NCBI RefSeq assembly: GCF_016756395.1
Contig: NZ_AP018365.1
Coordinates: 1 to 64,000, forward strand
Source: Streptomyces sp. SN-593
Lineage (GTDB): Bacteria > Actinomycetota > Actinomycetes > Streptomycetales > Streptomycetaceae
Direction: 5' to 3'
DNA: 64,000 nt
Position 1 is the stretch's first letter. Each line of letters starts with the position of its first letter. A program made the translations under genes and the position numbers. The notes under the pieces are model-generated. The model was given only the letters and a program-made list of their open reading frames with translations, ran no database searches and was not told where the DNA came from. Positions 8,942 through 17,195 of this stretch are shown here, one piece after another.

Positions 8942-8999
8942 CACTGACACCGGCAGCCGGCCTGCGCCATCATCGGCAGCCTGGGTGAACCGGTCAGTG
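8942..8999. other. Imperfect inverted repeat in the tniQ1-tnsA gap
   Basis: CACTGA-CA-CCGG (8942-8953) can pair with CCGGTCAGTG (8990-8999) with a 2-nt bulge. It lies in the 175-bp gap between tniQ1 and the tnsA-like gene and may be an internal terminator or a protein-binding site. Confidence 0.3.
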
Positions 9000-9059
9000 T
9001 GCGGCGGAAGTTGGCCGGATTCGGTGGTCCGCGCGCACGGGCACGCTTGACTGGAGCAC

Positions 9060-9938
9060 ATGATCGACACGCACCACCCGCCGGCGCCCGGCAGCCCCGC
9101 CCTGCCCCCGCCAGCGTCGCTGCCGCGGCCGTTGCCGTGGCAGCCCGCCGAAGCCGCGCGGGCGGCGGCCGGGATGGAGGCGGTCTTCACGGGCCCGGAC
9201 GGCCAGTTGGTGCAGCAGCGGTGGGATCAGGCGGCCGCCGCGGTGCGGTGGGAGGACCAGCCGCCGGTGGCGCCGTTCCCGGTGGTGCCCGGGCGCAGTT
9301 GGGGTCCGGGGTGGTGGTGGTCGGCGACTACCGGCGGGCACGTGATGCACGGCTCGGTGGCGATGCGCACCCAGTTGATGGTCCTGGACCGCGACCCGGG
9401 AGTGACGTGGCTGGCGGCGCGGCCGGTGCGCCTGGTGTGGCGCGACCCCGGTGACGGGCGGCCCAGGTCGTGGGTGCCGCAACTGTTCGCGCGCTGCGTC
9501 GACGGCAGCGGCCTGCTGGCCGACTGCCCCGCCGCCGCGGACGCGGGCGGGATCCGGGCGCTGCGGGCCGCGCAGATCGTGGACGCGGCGTGTACGGCGG
9601 TGGGCTGGTCCTACCGGCGCCTGGCGCTGCCCGGTGCGGTGGTGGCGGCGAACCTGCGGTGGCTTGCCGGCTACCGCCACCCCCGCAACGCCGGCACCCC
9701 CGGCCTGGCCGCATCTGTGCAGGAGGTGTTCGCCGAGCCCCGGCCGCTGGAGGAAGGCGCCGCCGCGTGCGGCGACCCGATCGCGGTCCTGCCCGCCGTC
9801 TTCCACGCCCTGTGGGCCGGGCGGCTGGACGTGGCGCTGGACCAGCCGCTGCATCACCGGTCCCTCGTCGGCCCGGGGAAAACGGCACAGACGTCAGAAC
9901 AGGAACGCGGCCAGGAGCGGGAGCACAACGCGCGGTGA
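9060..9938 (+). CDS. tnsA: TnsA-like endonuclease-fold subunit, catalytic residues apparently lost
   Basis: This 292-residue protein matches, from memory, the actinobacterial TnsA-like subunit. It has WWWSATTGGHVMHGS, LMVLDRDPGVTWLAARP, RSWVPQLFARCVDGSG, WLAGYRHPRN and DPIAVLPAVFHALW. Active relatives carry an acidic residue before the LDxDP segment, an Asp in a PDF-like motif, and a Q/VxK or VDVRP-like strand. Here those places hold Met or Gly, PQL and ADCP, so nuclease activity is doubtful. TGGAG lies 5 nt before the ATG. The stop overlaps the tnsB1 start (GTGA, 9935-9938). In Tn7, TnsA makes the 5' cuts beside TnsB. Confidence 0.7.
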   Translation: MIDTHHPPAPGSPALPPPASLPRPLPWQPAEAARAAAGMEAVFTGPDGQLVQQRWDQAAAAVRWEDQPPVAPFPVVPGRSWGPGWWWSATTGGHVMHGSVAMRTQLMVLDRDPGVTWLAARPVRLVWRDPGDGRPRSWVPQLFARCVDGSGLLADCPAAADAGGIRALRAAQIVDAACTAVGWSYRRLALPGAVVAANLRWLAGYRHPRNAGTPGLAASVQEVFAEPRPLEEGAAACGDPIAVLPAVFHALWAGRLDVALDQPLHHRSLVGPGKTAQTSEQERGQEREHNAR

Positions 9939-12114
9939 GCAGCAGCAGCGGCGGGGCGCGGCGGTTGGAGCCCGGTGCGCAGGTGGTCTTCGACGGCCGC
10001 ACCTGGCAGGTCGGCGCCCTGGTGGGTGCCACGGTCCGGCTGGTCGACGAGAAGGGGGTCACGGCCTCGGTGCTGGCGACGGTGCTGCTGGCCGACCCGG
10101 GCTTTGAGGTGGTCGGGGTGCCGCGGGCCGGGGCGCCGCAGTGGGGGCTGTTCCAGAGCGTTCCGCTTCCCGCGCAGGAGCGGGCTCTGGCCTGGCAGCG
10201 GCACATCCGCGAGGTCGAGACCGGCCTGCCCGGCGCCCCCGGCGACGGTGGCGTGCCCCGCCCGCAGTACGACCCGGCTCGGTGGACGCTGGCCCAGCGC
10301 GAGCAGGCCGAGGCCGACGAACTGGCCGGCCTGGGCTGGACCAGAGTCTCCCGGGCCACGGTGCAGAAGATGCGCCTGGACTACCGCAAGCAGGGGCTGT
10401 GGGGCGTGGTCGACAAGCGCTCCATGCGGCAGACGGCGGGCCGGGGGCGCGGCGACGAGCGGGTGGCGGCCGCGGTGCTGGAGGCGTTGCGCCTGCGGCG
10501 CGGCCGGCCGAAGACGAGCATCCGGCAGATCATCGAGTTGACCGAGCAGATCCTTACCCGCACCCACGGGCCGGGGCAGGTGAAACTGCCGGCCCGCTCC
10601 TCGCTGTACCGGCTGGTGAACGCCCTGGCCGATCCGCTGGCGCGGCCCGGCAGCCCGGCCCGGACCGCCACCGCGACACGGCGGGGGCCTGCGCCGGAGC
10701 CGGTGCTGCGGCCCGGGGAGAGGGTCCAGATCGCCACCGCCGGCCTGGAGGTAACGGCGGTGGGTGATGACGGGCGCGCGGTGGCGGTGGAGGTGACGAT
10801 CGCGCTGGACCTGGCGACCCGCTCCCTCCTGGCCGCCGGCTTGTGCGCGCAGGGCGGCGGGCCGGTGGATCCCGGCGTGCTGCTGGCGGAGATGGCGGTG
10901 CCGCACCCGGTGCGCGCGACCTGGCCGACGGCGCTTCAGATGGCGCACGCCAGCGTGCCCTACGAGCGGCTGCTGGCTGTGGACGCGCGGCTTGAGGCGG
11001 CCGCTGCACGGCCTGTCATGGTGCCCGAGACCCTGGTCGTCGACGGCGCCGGCACCACCGGGTCCGGTGCCTTCATGGCCGCGTGCCAGACCCTGGGCGT
11101 CAGCGTGCAGGCGGCCCCGCCCCGCAGGCCCGGTGCCAAGGGCGCCGCCGAGCGCACCCTCGCCGCCCTGAACACGCTGTTCGCCCGGCACATCGCCGGC
11201 CCGCCCGGTGCCACCGGCCCGCGCGGGCACGGCGGCGTCCACCAGGCGCTGTGGAGCGTGCCGCAACTGCAGGACCTGCTCGACGAATGGATCACCGCCT
11301 GCTGGCAGAACCGCAGCCACGAGGACTTGCGCCACCCCGCGATCAGCGGCGCGGCCCTGAGCCCGAACGAGATGTGGGGCGCGCTGGTGGCCTGGTGCGG
11401 ATACGTGCCACTGCCGCTGACCGGTGCCGACTACCCCGAACTGCTGCCGGCGCGGTGGCAGGCGGTCACCGAACGCGGTATCCGCATCGGCCACCGCACC
11501 TACGACCACCCGTGCCTGGACACTCACCGCGGCCAGCCCTCCCCGGTCGCCTCCCGCGGCGGGAAATGGGAGGTCCACACCCACCCCCACGACCTGCGGC
11601 AGGTCTGGATCCGCCTGCCCGACGGCCACCTCCACGCAGTGCCGTGGATCGACCGCGACCACGTCCAGCGGCCCTTCGACGACGCCGTGCGGCGGCAGGC
11701 CGGGCAAGCCGTGGAGCAGCGGACCGCCCGCGCACAGCACCAGACCGACCTCGCCGACACCACCGGGCAGCTCCTTGCACGCGCCCGGACCGGCCCCGCC
11801 ACCAGATCCGTCGCCCTCCCGGACGGGGGCCTGGCGGAGCGGCCGGCCCGCGCGACTGCGGCCGGGCACGCTCGCCGGACCGCGCGACTGCGGCCGGGCA
11901 CGCTCGCCGGACCGGTGCGGGCGGTGACGACGAAGGCCGCTCATCGGATGCCGGGCGGACGACACCGACACCGGCTCAGACCGCGCCGGCGCAGTGGGAC
12001 ACCGGCGAGGACAACCTCGACGCCCTCGACAACGGCGGCGTGTACGGCCGACCGGGAACGGGCCAGGGCGTGTTCGCGGTGTACGACGCTGGTCTGGAGG
12101 CCGAGCAGTGGTGA
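9935..12114 (+). CDS. tnsB: TnsB-like DDE paralogue, copy 1: first catalytic Asp missing, C-terminus frameshifted
   Basis: The N-terminal HTH region, RNase H-fold core and Mu-C-like domain align with copy 2 over their whole length. The catalytic triad is altered: A267 (VQIATA) replaces the first Asp, while D370 and E406 remain at the same spacing (102 and 35 residues). A perfect 32-bp tandem duplication at 11849-11912 shifts the frame at residue 639. As sequenced the frame runs on to 12829, deep inside copy 2. Deleting one repeat unit gives 715 residues ending at 12114 with VYDAGLEAEQW, like copy 2. GTG 9935 overlaps the tnsA stop. A structural or regulatory partner of copy 2 is possible; so is plain decay. 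Confidence 0.75.
11849..11912. repeat. Perfect 32-bp tandem duplication causing a frameshift
   Basis: Positions 11849-11880 and 11881-11912 are identical. Because 32 is not a multiple of three, the downstream part of tnsB copy 1 moves from the frame of 9935 to the frame that ends at 12112-12114. Confidence 0.9.
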
Positions 12115-14318
12115 GCGGACACGCCCCCGCGGACGACACCGCCACGACCGCACCCGTCGCAGACGCCACAGTCGCCGCCCCGGACATCGGCGAGGTGCCC
12201 GCGGCGCGTGGCACGCCTCGGCCCCGGCGGGCCGAGCTGGGTGCCCGGGTGAGGTTCGAGGGCCGCATCTGGGAGGTGGTGGCCGTGGTGGGTGCCACTG
12301 TGCGGCTGGCCGGGCGGGACGGCGGCACCGCGTCGGTGCTGGCCTCCCACCTGTTCGCCGATCCCGCCTTCGAGTTCGTCGACGCCGCCGGGCCGGCCCC
12401 CACGCCGCAGTGGGGGCTGTTCGAGAGCGCGCCTGCGCGGGAGAGGGAACGGGCTCTGGCCTGGCAGCGGCACATCCGCGAAGTCGAGACCGGCCTGCCC
12501 GGCGGACCCGGCAGCGGCGGGACCCCCAGGCCCGAGTACGACCCCGCCACGCGCCTGCTGGCGGACCGGGAACGCGCCAAGGCCGACGAACTGGCCTCGC
12601 TGGGCTGGCCGCAGGCCAGTGCGGCCACGGTGCGGCGGATGCGGCGCCGCTACCGCGCGCAGGGCCTGTGGGGGCTGGTCGACCAGCGCAGCCGGCGGCC
12701 CTCCAGCCGCACCGGCCGCGCGGACGAGCGGGTGGTGACCGCCGTGCTGGAAGCCCTGCGGCGCCAGCGCGGCCGCTCGAAGGGGACCCTGACCGGGCTG
12801 CGGACCGTGACCGGGCAGATCCTGGATGACGCGCACGGCCCCGGCGCGGTTGCCCTGCCGCCGGCCTCGACGTTCAACCGGCTGGTCCACGCCCTGGCCG
12901 ACCCGATGGAGCTGCCGGGCCGTCCCGCCCGCACCGCCACCACCCCCGCCCGCCCGTTCACCGCGACGGTGGCCCTGCGGCCGGGTGAGATGGTCCAGGT
13001 CGACACCACCCGCCTGGACGTGATGGTCGTCGCCGCCGACGGCCGCCCGATGCGGCCCGAGCTGACCATCGCCGTCGACGTCGCGACCCGCTCGATCCTG
13101 GCCGCGGTGCTGTGCGAGGAAGGCACCAAAGCCGTCGACGCCGCCCTGCTCCTGGCCGAGATGGCCGTCCCCCACCCGCTGCGGCCCACCTGGCCGGCCG
13201 CGCTGGCCATCGCCCACGCCAACCTGCCCTACCAGCGGCTGCTCGCACTGGACCAGCGCCTGGAGCACGCCGCGGCCCGCCCCGTCGTCGTCCCGGAGAC
13301 GATCGTGGTGGACCGCGGCGCAGTGTTCATCTCCCACGCCTTCCTGGCCGCCTGCGAAACCCTGGGCACCAGCGTCCAGCCCGCCCCGCCCCGCACCCCG
13401 ACCGCCAAGGGCTCCGTCGAGCGGACCTTCGGCGCGATCAACACCCTGCTCCTGCAGCACATCGCCGGCTACACCGGCTCCAACCCCACCCGCCGCGGCC
13501 CCCGCACGGACGCAGAAGCCCGCTTCACCCTGCCCCAGCTACAGGACCTCCTCGACGAATGGATCACCGTGTGCTGGCACAACCACCCGCACGAAGCCCT
13601 GCGCCACCCCGTCCTGCCCAAGACCGCGCTCACCCCCAACGAGATGTGGGGCGCCCTGCTCGGCATCACCGGGTACGTGCCGCTGACCCTGACCCGCGCC
13701 GACTGGCTCGAACTGCTGCCGGTGCGCTGGAACGCCGTCACCGACCGCGGCATCCGCATCGACCACCGCACCTACGACCACCCGTGCCTGAACGCCCACC
13801 GCGGCCAGCCCTCCCCCACCGCCTCCCGGCGCGGCCGGTGGGAGATCCACACCCACCCCCACGACCTGCGGCAGATCTGGATCCGCCTGCCCGACGGCCA
13901 CCTCCACGAGATCCCGTGGATCCACCGCGACCACGTCCACCAGCCCTTCAACGACCGCGTCTGGCGCCACATCCAGACCGCGCTCGCCCGGCGCGCCGAC
14001 CGCGACCGCCACGAGGCCGACCTCGCCGACGCCCTCGACCGACTCCTGCGCCAAGCCCGACCCGCCACCTCAGCAGTGCCCCCTCAGACACCCTCGCAGC
14101 GCCTGCCCGCGACGGATACCGCCGCCCCCGCGACCAAACCCGACACGACCGGCGGCCACGCATCGGCGCGGCCGGCCGAGCAGGACGGCGGCGACAGCCT
14201 TCAAGCCGCCGCCCAGGCCGGCCACCGCGGCCAGGACAGCGAACCCCACGACGAAGGCGCCCCGCACGCCGGGGCGTTCGTGCTGTACGACGCGCAATCG
14301 GAGGCCGACCAGTGGTGA
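12111..14318 (+). CDS. tnsB: TnsB-like DDE transposase, copy 2, intact triad
   Basis: This 735-residue transposase has a triad at D298 (VQVDTT), D401 (IVVDRG) and E437 (GSVERT), giving the D-x102-D-x35-E spacing of the Mu/Tn7/Tn5053 family. N-terminal HTH domains lie near residues 100-230 and a Mu-C-type beta domain near 520-620. A poorly conserved linker leads to the terminal motif LYDAQSEADQW, shared with copy 1. TnsB binds the transposon ends and makes the 3' cuts and strand transfer; its C-terminal tail usually contacts TnsC. GTG 12111 overlaps the ancestral stop of copy 1 (GTGA). Its own stop overlaps the tnsC start. Confidence 0.85.
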   Translation: MSGHAPADDTATTAPVADATVAAPDIGEVPAARGTPRPRRAELGARVRFEGRIWEVVAVVGATVRLAGRDGGTASVLASHLFADPAFEFVDAAGPAPTPQWGLFESAPARERERALAWQRHIREVETGLPGGPGSGGTPRPEYDPATRLLADRERAKADELASLGWPQASAATVRRMRRRYRAQGLWGLVDQRSRRPSSRTGRADERVVTAVLEALRRQRGRSKGTLTGLRTVTGQILDDAHGPGAVALPPASTFNRLVHALADPMELPGRPARTATTPARPFTATVALRPGEMVQVDTTRLDVMVVAADGRPMRPELTIAVDVATRSILAAVLCEEGTKAVDAALLLAEMAVPHPLRPTWPAALAIAHANLPYQRLLALDQRLEHAAARPVVVPETIVVDRGAVFISHAFLAACETLGTSVQPAPPRTPTAKGSVERTFGAINTLLLQHIAGYTGSNPTRRGPRTDAEARFTLPQLQDLLDEWITVCWHNHPHEALRHPVLPKTALTPNEMWGALLGITGYVPLTLTRADWLELLPVRWNAVTDRGIRIDHRTYDHPCLNAHRGQPSPTASRRGRWEIHTHPHDLRQIWIRLPDGHLHEIPWIHRDHVHQPFNDRVWRHIQTALARRADRDRHEADLADALDRLLRQARPATSAVPPQTPSQRLPATDTAAPATKPDTTGGHASARPAEQDGGDSLQAAAQAGHRGQDSEPHDEGAPHAGAFVLYDAQSEADQW

Positions 14319-15385
14319 ACACCCCAGGTACCGGCACCCCCGCGGACGCGGTGCAGCGCGATACCGAGCCGGGTGCGGTCACCACCTGGAACGGCTTCGC
14401 CCGCTTCGCCGCCGCCCCCGCACCCGCTCCCCCGGCGCCCGGTGACCCACCGCGCAGCCTGGAGCAGCGCCTCGCCTACCACTCCGCGTTCGTCACCGTG
14501 CGGACCCCGGCCATCGACACCCTGGCCACCAGCGTGCGGACCCTGATGATCCTGGGCCGCCACCAGAGCGTCACCGCGCGGCCCTCGGTGATCCTAACCG
14601 GACCGGCCACCACCGGCAAAACCACCGCACTGCTGCAGGTCGGACGCACCTGCCACCTCGCCCACACCCGCCGCGCCGCCCCCGGCGACGACACGGTGCC
14701 GGTCGCCTACGTCCTGGTGCCGCCCGCCGCCACCGCCAAATCCCTGGGCGCAGAGTTCGCCCGTTACCTCGGCATCCCCGTCACCACCCGCATGACCACC
14801 GCCCAGATCACCACCGCGGTCTGCCACACCTACACCGCCGCCGGCGTGAAACTCGTCCTGCTCGACGAGATCCACCGCCTCAACCCCCGCACCACCAGCG
14901 GCGCCGAAGCCGCCGACTGGCTCAAGGACATCACCGAACGCGTCGGGGCGACGTTCGTCTACGCCGGGATCGACGTCACCGGCACCGCCCTGTTCAGCGG
15001 GGTCCGCGGCGCGCAGCTCGCCGGACGCGCCTCCCTGATCGACTGCGGGGTCCTGCCCGCCCGCCACGCGGGCAGCGAACCTTTCCGCGACCTGATCGCC
15101 GCCATGGAAAACGCCCTCGATCTGCACGCGCACCGGCCCGGCAGCCTGCCCCGCCTGGCTCCCTATCTTCACGAGCGCACCGCAGGCCGCATCGGCAGCC
15201 TCGCCCGCCTCATCCGCCAGGCCGCCATCGAAGCCCTCCTGAACGGCACCGAGAAGATCACCCGGACCAGCCTGGACTCCATCGCGGCGGACCACCTCGC
15301 CGAAGAGCACTACCGCCCCCGCACCCCCACCCGCCGCCGCACCAACACCGGCCACCCGCCCGGCCGCGGTCCACGTCCCGCGTGA
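14315..15385 (+). CDS. tnsC: TnsC/TniB-like AAA+ ATPase
   Basis: This 356-residue AAA+ regulator has Walker A GPATTGKT near residues 96-104 and Walker B LVLLDEIH with D184 and E185. Family features such as LFSGVRGAQLAGR and a C-terminal HTH-like helical region follow (RIGSLARLIRQAAIEALL). GTG 14315 overlaps the tnsB2 stop; GTG 14312 is an equally placed alternative. TnsC-type ATPases polymerise on DNA at sites marked by TniQ and recruit TnsB. The last 25 residues are basic and Pro-rich. The stop overlaps the tniQ2 start (GTGA). Confidence 0.85.
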   Translation: MNTPGTGTPADAVQRDTEPGAVTTWNGFARFAAAPAPAPPAPGDPPRSLEQRLAYHSAFVTVRTPAIDTLATSVRTLMILGRHQSVTARPSVILTGPATTGKTTALLQVGRTCHLAHTRRAAPGDDTVPVAYVLVPPAATAKSLGAEFARYLGIPVTTRMTTAQITTAVCHTYTAAGVKLVLLDEIHRLNPRTTSGAEAADWLKDITERVGATFVYAGIDVTGTALFSGVRGAQLAGRASLIDCGVLPARHAGSEPFRDLIAAMENALDLHAHRPGSLPRLAPYLHERTAGRIGSLARLIRQAAIEALLNGTEKITRTSLDSIAADHLAEEHYRPRTPTRRRTNTGHPPGRGPRPA

Positions 15386-16350
15386 ACCGCGCCGTCACCA
15401 CGCCGACGACGGCACCGATCCCTGCCGGAGCCGCCTGGGCTCGACCGGCCGCGCCAGGCCCGGGGGTCTTCCGCGTGCGCCCGCTGCCCGGCGAGGCCAC
15501 CGCCTCTTACACCACCCGCCTCGCAGCCGCTTACCGGCTGCCCCTGCCCCACCTGCTCGACGGCCTCGGCATCCACCTCAATCCCGGACCGGGCAGCACC
15601 AACGGCGCCGCTCCCACCGCCGAACTCCACCTCAACCTCCCAGCCGCAGCCCGCCTCGCCGCACACGCCCGCACCCCCCAACCGCACCTGCTGCGCGCCC
15701 TACCCCGACTCGCCCCGGGCCCACACGAACGCCCCGCCCCCACCAGCCACACCCCGGCGGGCCCGCCCGCCGCACACTGGCAGCCCCTGGAACCAGCGCA
15801 CCGCCCCGTGCGCGCCTGCACTGCCTGCGTACTCCACCGCAGCCGCGGCACCAGCACCGCCTGGATCCACCCGCCCGACCACACCCCAGCCCTGTGCACC
15901 CGCCACCAGCAGGCCGCCGACGACCCCCGGCACACCGCACCGCTCGACATCGCCGCCCTACCAGAACTCACCCGCGCCCACCACCAGCACCGCCGCGCGG
16001 CCCGCCACCCCGCCTTCACCACCGCACTGACCTGGGCCGCCACCATCACCACCCGCTGGTACGACCACCACCAACACCTCACCGACCGATGGCACACCCG
16101 CCTGACCCGGCTCACCACCACCAACCCCCACACCCAACACGGCCCGGCATCCCCCACCCTGACCTGCCGAACCCTGATCACCTACCCCGAAACCCTCACC
16201 CTCGCCGCCACCCTCACCCGCATCCCCCCACACGGCCTCACCCCCAACGCCCAGGCCCGCTTCCTCCACCACCTCGCCGACCAACTGGAGATAAACCACC
16301 TCACACCCGCCACCCACGACCCCCTCTGGACCCGCATCCACACACGCTGA
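15382..16350 (+). CDS. tniQ: TniQ-family target-selection protein (TniQ2)
   Basis: This 322-residue protein carries the TniQ entry motif RVRPLPGEATASYTTRLAAAY near residues 30-50. A zinc-binding pair follows: RACTACVLH (CxxC) and ALCTRHQ (CxxH) near 143-175. The C-terminal half is rich in His, Thr and Trp. GTG 15382 overlaps the tnsC stop by the same GTGA junction seen upstream, so stoichiometric translation with TnsC is likely. Base composition at its 3' end is unusually C-rich on the + strand, continuing into the following gap. Confidence 0.8.
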   Translation: MNRAVTTPTTAPIPAGAAWARPAAPGPGVFRVRPLPGEATASYTTRLAAAYRLPLPHLLDGLGIHLNPGPGSTNGAAPTAELHLNLPAAARLAAHARTPQPHLLRALPRLAPGPHERPAPTSHTPAGPPAAHWQPLEPAHRPVRACTACVLHRSRGTSTAWIHPPDHTPALCTRHQQAADDPRHTAPLDIAALPELTRAHHQHRRAARHPAFTTALTWAATITTRWYDHHQHLTDRWHTRLTRLTTTNPHTQHGPASPTLTCRTLITYPETLTLAATLTRIPPHGLTPNAQARFLHHLADQLEINHLTPATHDPLWTRIHTR

Positions 16351-16633
16351 CCCCGCACCTCCCTCAAGGAACCCAGAGAGCAACTGCGCAAAATCAAGCC
16401 TCCACCCAGAACACCTGCACACACCTGAAAAGCCCAGCTCAAACCCCATCCCCAGCGAGCGCCTACCCCCACCCAAACACCACCGGACCACACCCCGACC
16501 CCGCTCGCCCACCCGAGACAACTGCACAACCCCAGCACAACCAAGATCAAAAACACCATGATCACCGGCCCGTCACAACGGACTGCGGCGTCGCCGGGCG
16601 TAAGTAAGCAGACATCCGGTCTTTCTCCTTGGG

Positions 16634-16685
16634 GTCTGAGAAGGCTTACTGCCGTGCTCCGGCCAAGGACTGCCGGCAGTAGGCC
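16634..16685 (+). ncRNA. Structured element, hairpin 1
   Basis: GTCTGAGA (16634-16641) is followed by GGCTTACTGCCG (16643-16654), which pairs with CGGCAGTAGGCC (16674-16685) through 12 bp including one G-T pair. The loop is TGCTCCGGCCAAGGACTGC. Loop and leader recur at 16867-16922 with a different stem, which suggests an RNA element. The strand is not certain. Confidence 0.4.
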
Positions 16686-16866
16686 CCGCTGGCGGACTGG
16701 TCCCGGAAGTGTCACGCCCGACGACGGGTTCGTCCAGACGTCCCGTCAGGTGGGCCACCGCACACCGCCGACCACTAAACGCCCCGGGTGAACGGTCGTT
16801 GAACCAGGTGCCCAGTCGCTGCAGACCAGCCGGCCGGGACTGACCAGGTGCGGGAACTCCTCCCGC

Positions 16867-16922
16867 GTCTGAGAGGGGTCCGCCGCCCTGCTCCGGCCAA
16901 AGAGACTGCGGCGGCGGACCCC
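16867..16922 (+). ncRNA. Structured element, hairpin 2
   Basis: GTCTGAGA (16867-16874) is followed by GGGGTCCGCCGCC (16875-16887), pairing perfectly with GGCGGCGGACCCC (16910-16922). The 22-nt loop shares TGCTCCGGCCAA and GACTGC with hairpin 1, while the stem sequence differs but is still paired. Confidence 0.4.
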
Positions 16923-17195
16923 CGTCATCACAACAGCGCAATGCACATACGCCCTGGCCGGACGCCACAGCGAGCCGGAAGAAGGAGCGGGTGTACGCCG
17001 ATGGGCCCGCAGCGCCGCAGCCCGGCAACTCGATGGGCCACCCGCAGCGCAGCGACGATGAGCCGGCTGTGCGCCGTGCCGGTCATCATGAAGCTCGGCG
17101 CAGATGCGGTAAGCACGGTGAGGCCGTGCCCGGCGCGTCGGGAGGTTCGCCCAGGGGAATGCCGGCAGTGGTCCAGTCGCTGTGGGCGCCGCTGA

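Larger units (their letters stand above)
16351..17195. other. Non-coding region downstream of the tns operon
   Basis: No convincing gene is seen; short ORFs here have poor codon statistics. The first 200 bp are strongly C/A-skewed on the + strand. The middle carries two related hairpins (16634-16685 and 16867-16922). The last 250 bp show nothing further. Confidence 0.5.

Noticed and set aside
11994..12829. Extension of the tnsB copy 1 frame through tnsB copy 2
   Set aside because: It arises from the 32-bp duplication. The extended tail is Arg/Pro-rich, lies antiphase to a well-conserved gene and has no counterpart in copy 2.
16634..16922. CRISPR-like or guide-RNA array reading of the two hairpins
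   Set aside because: There are only two copies, the spacing is not periodic and no cas gene is in the window. They fit structured elements better.
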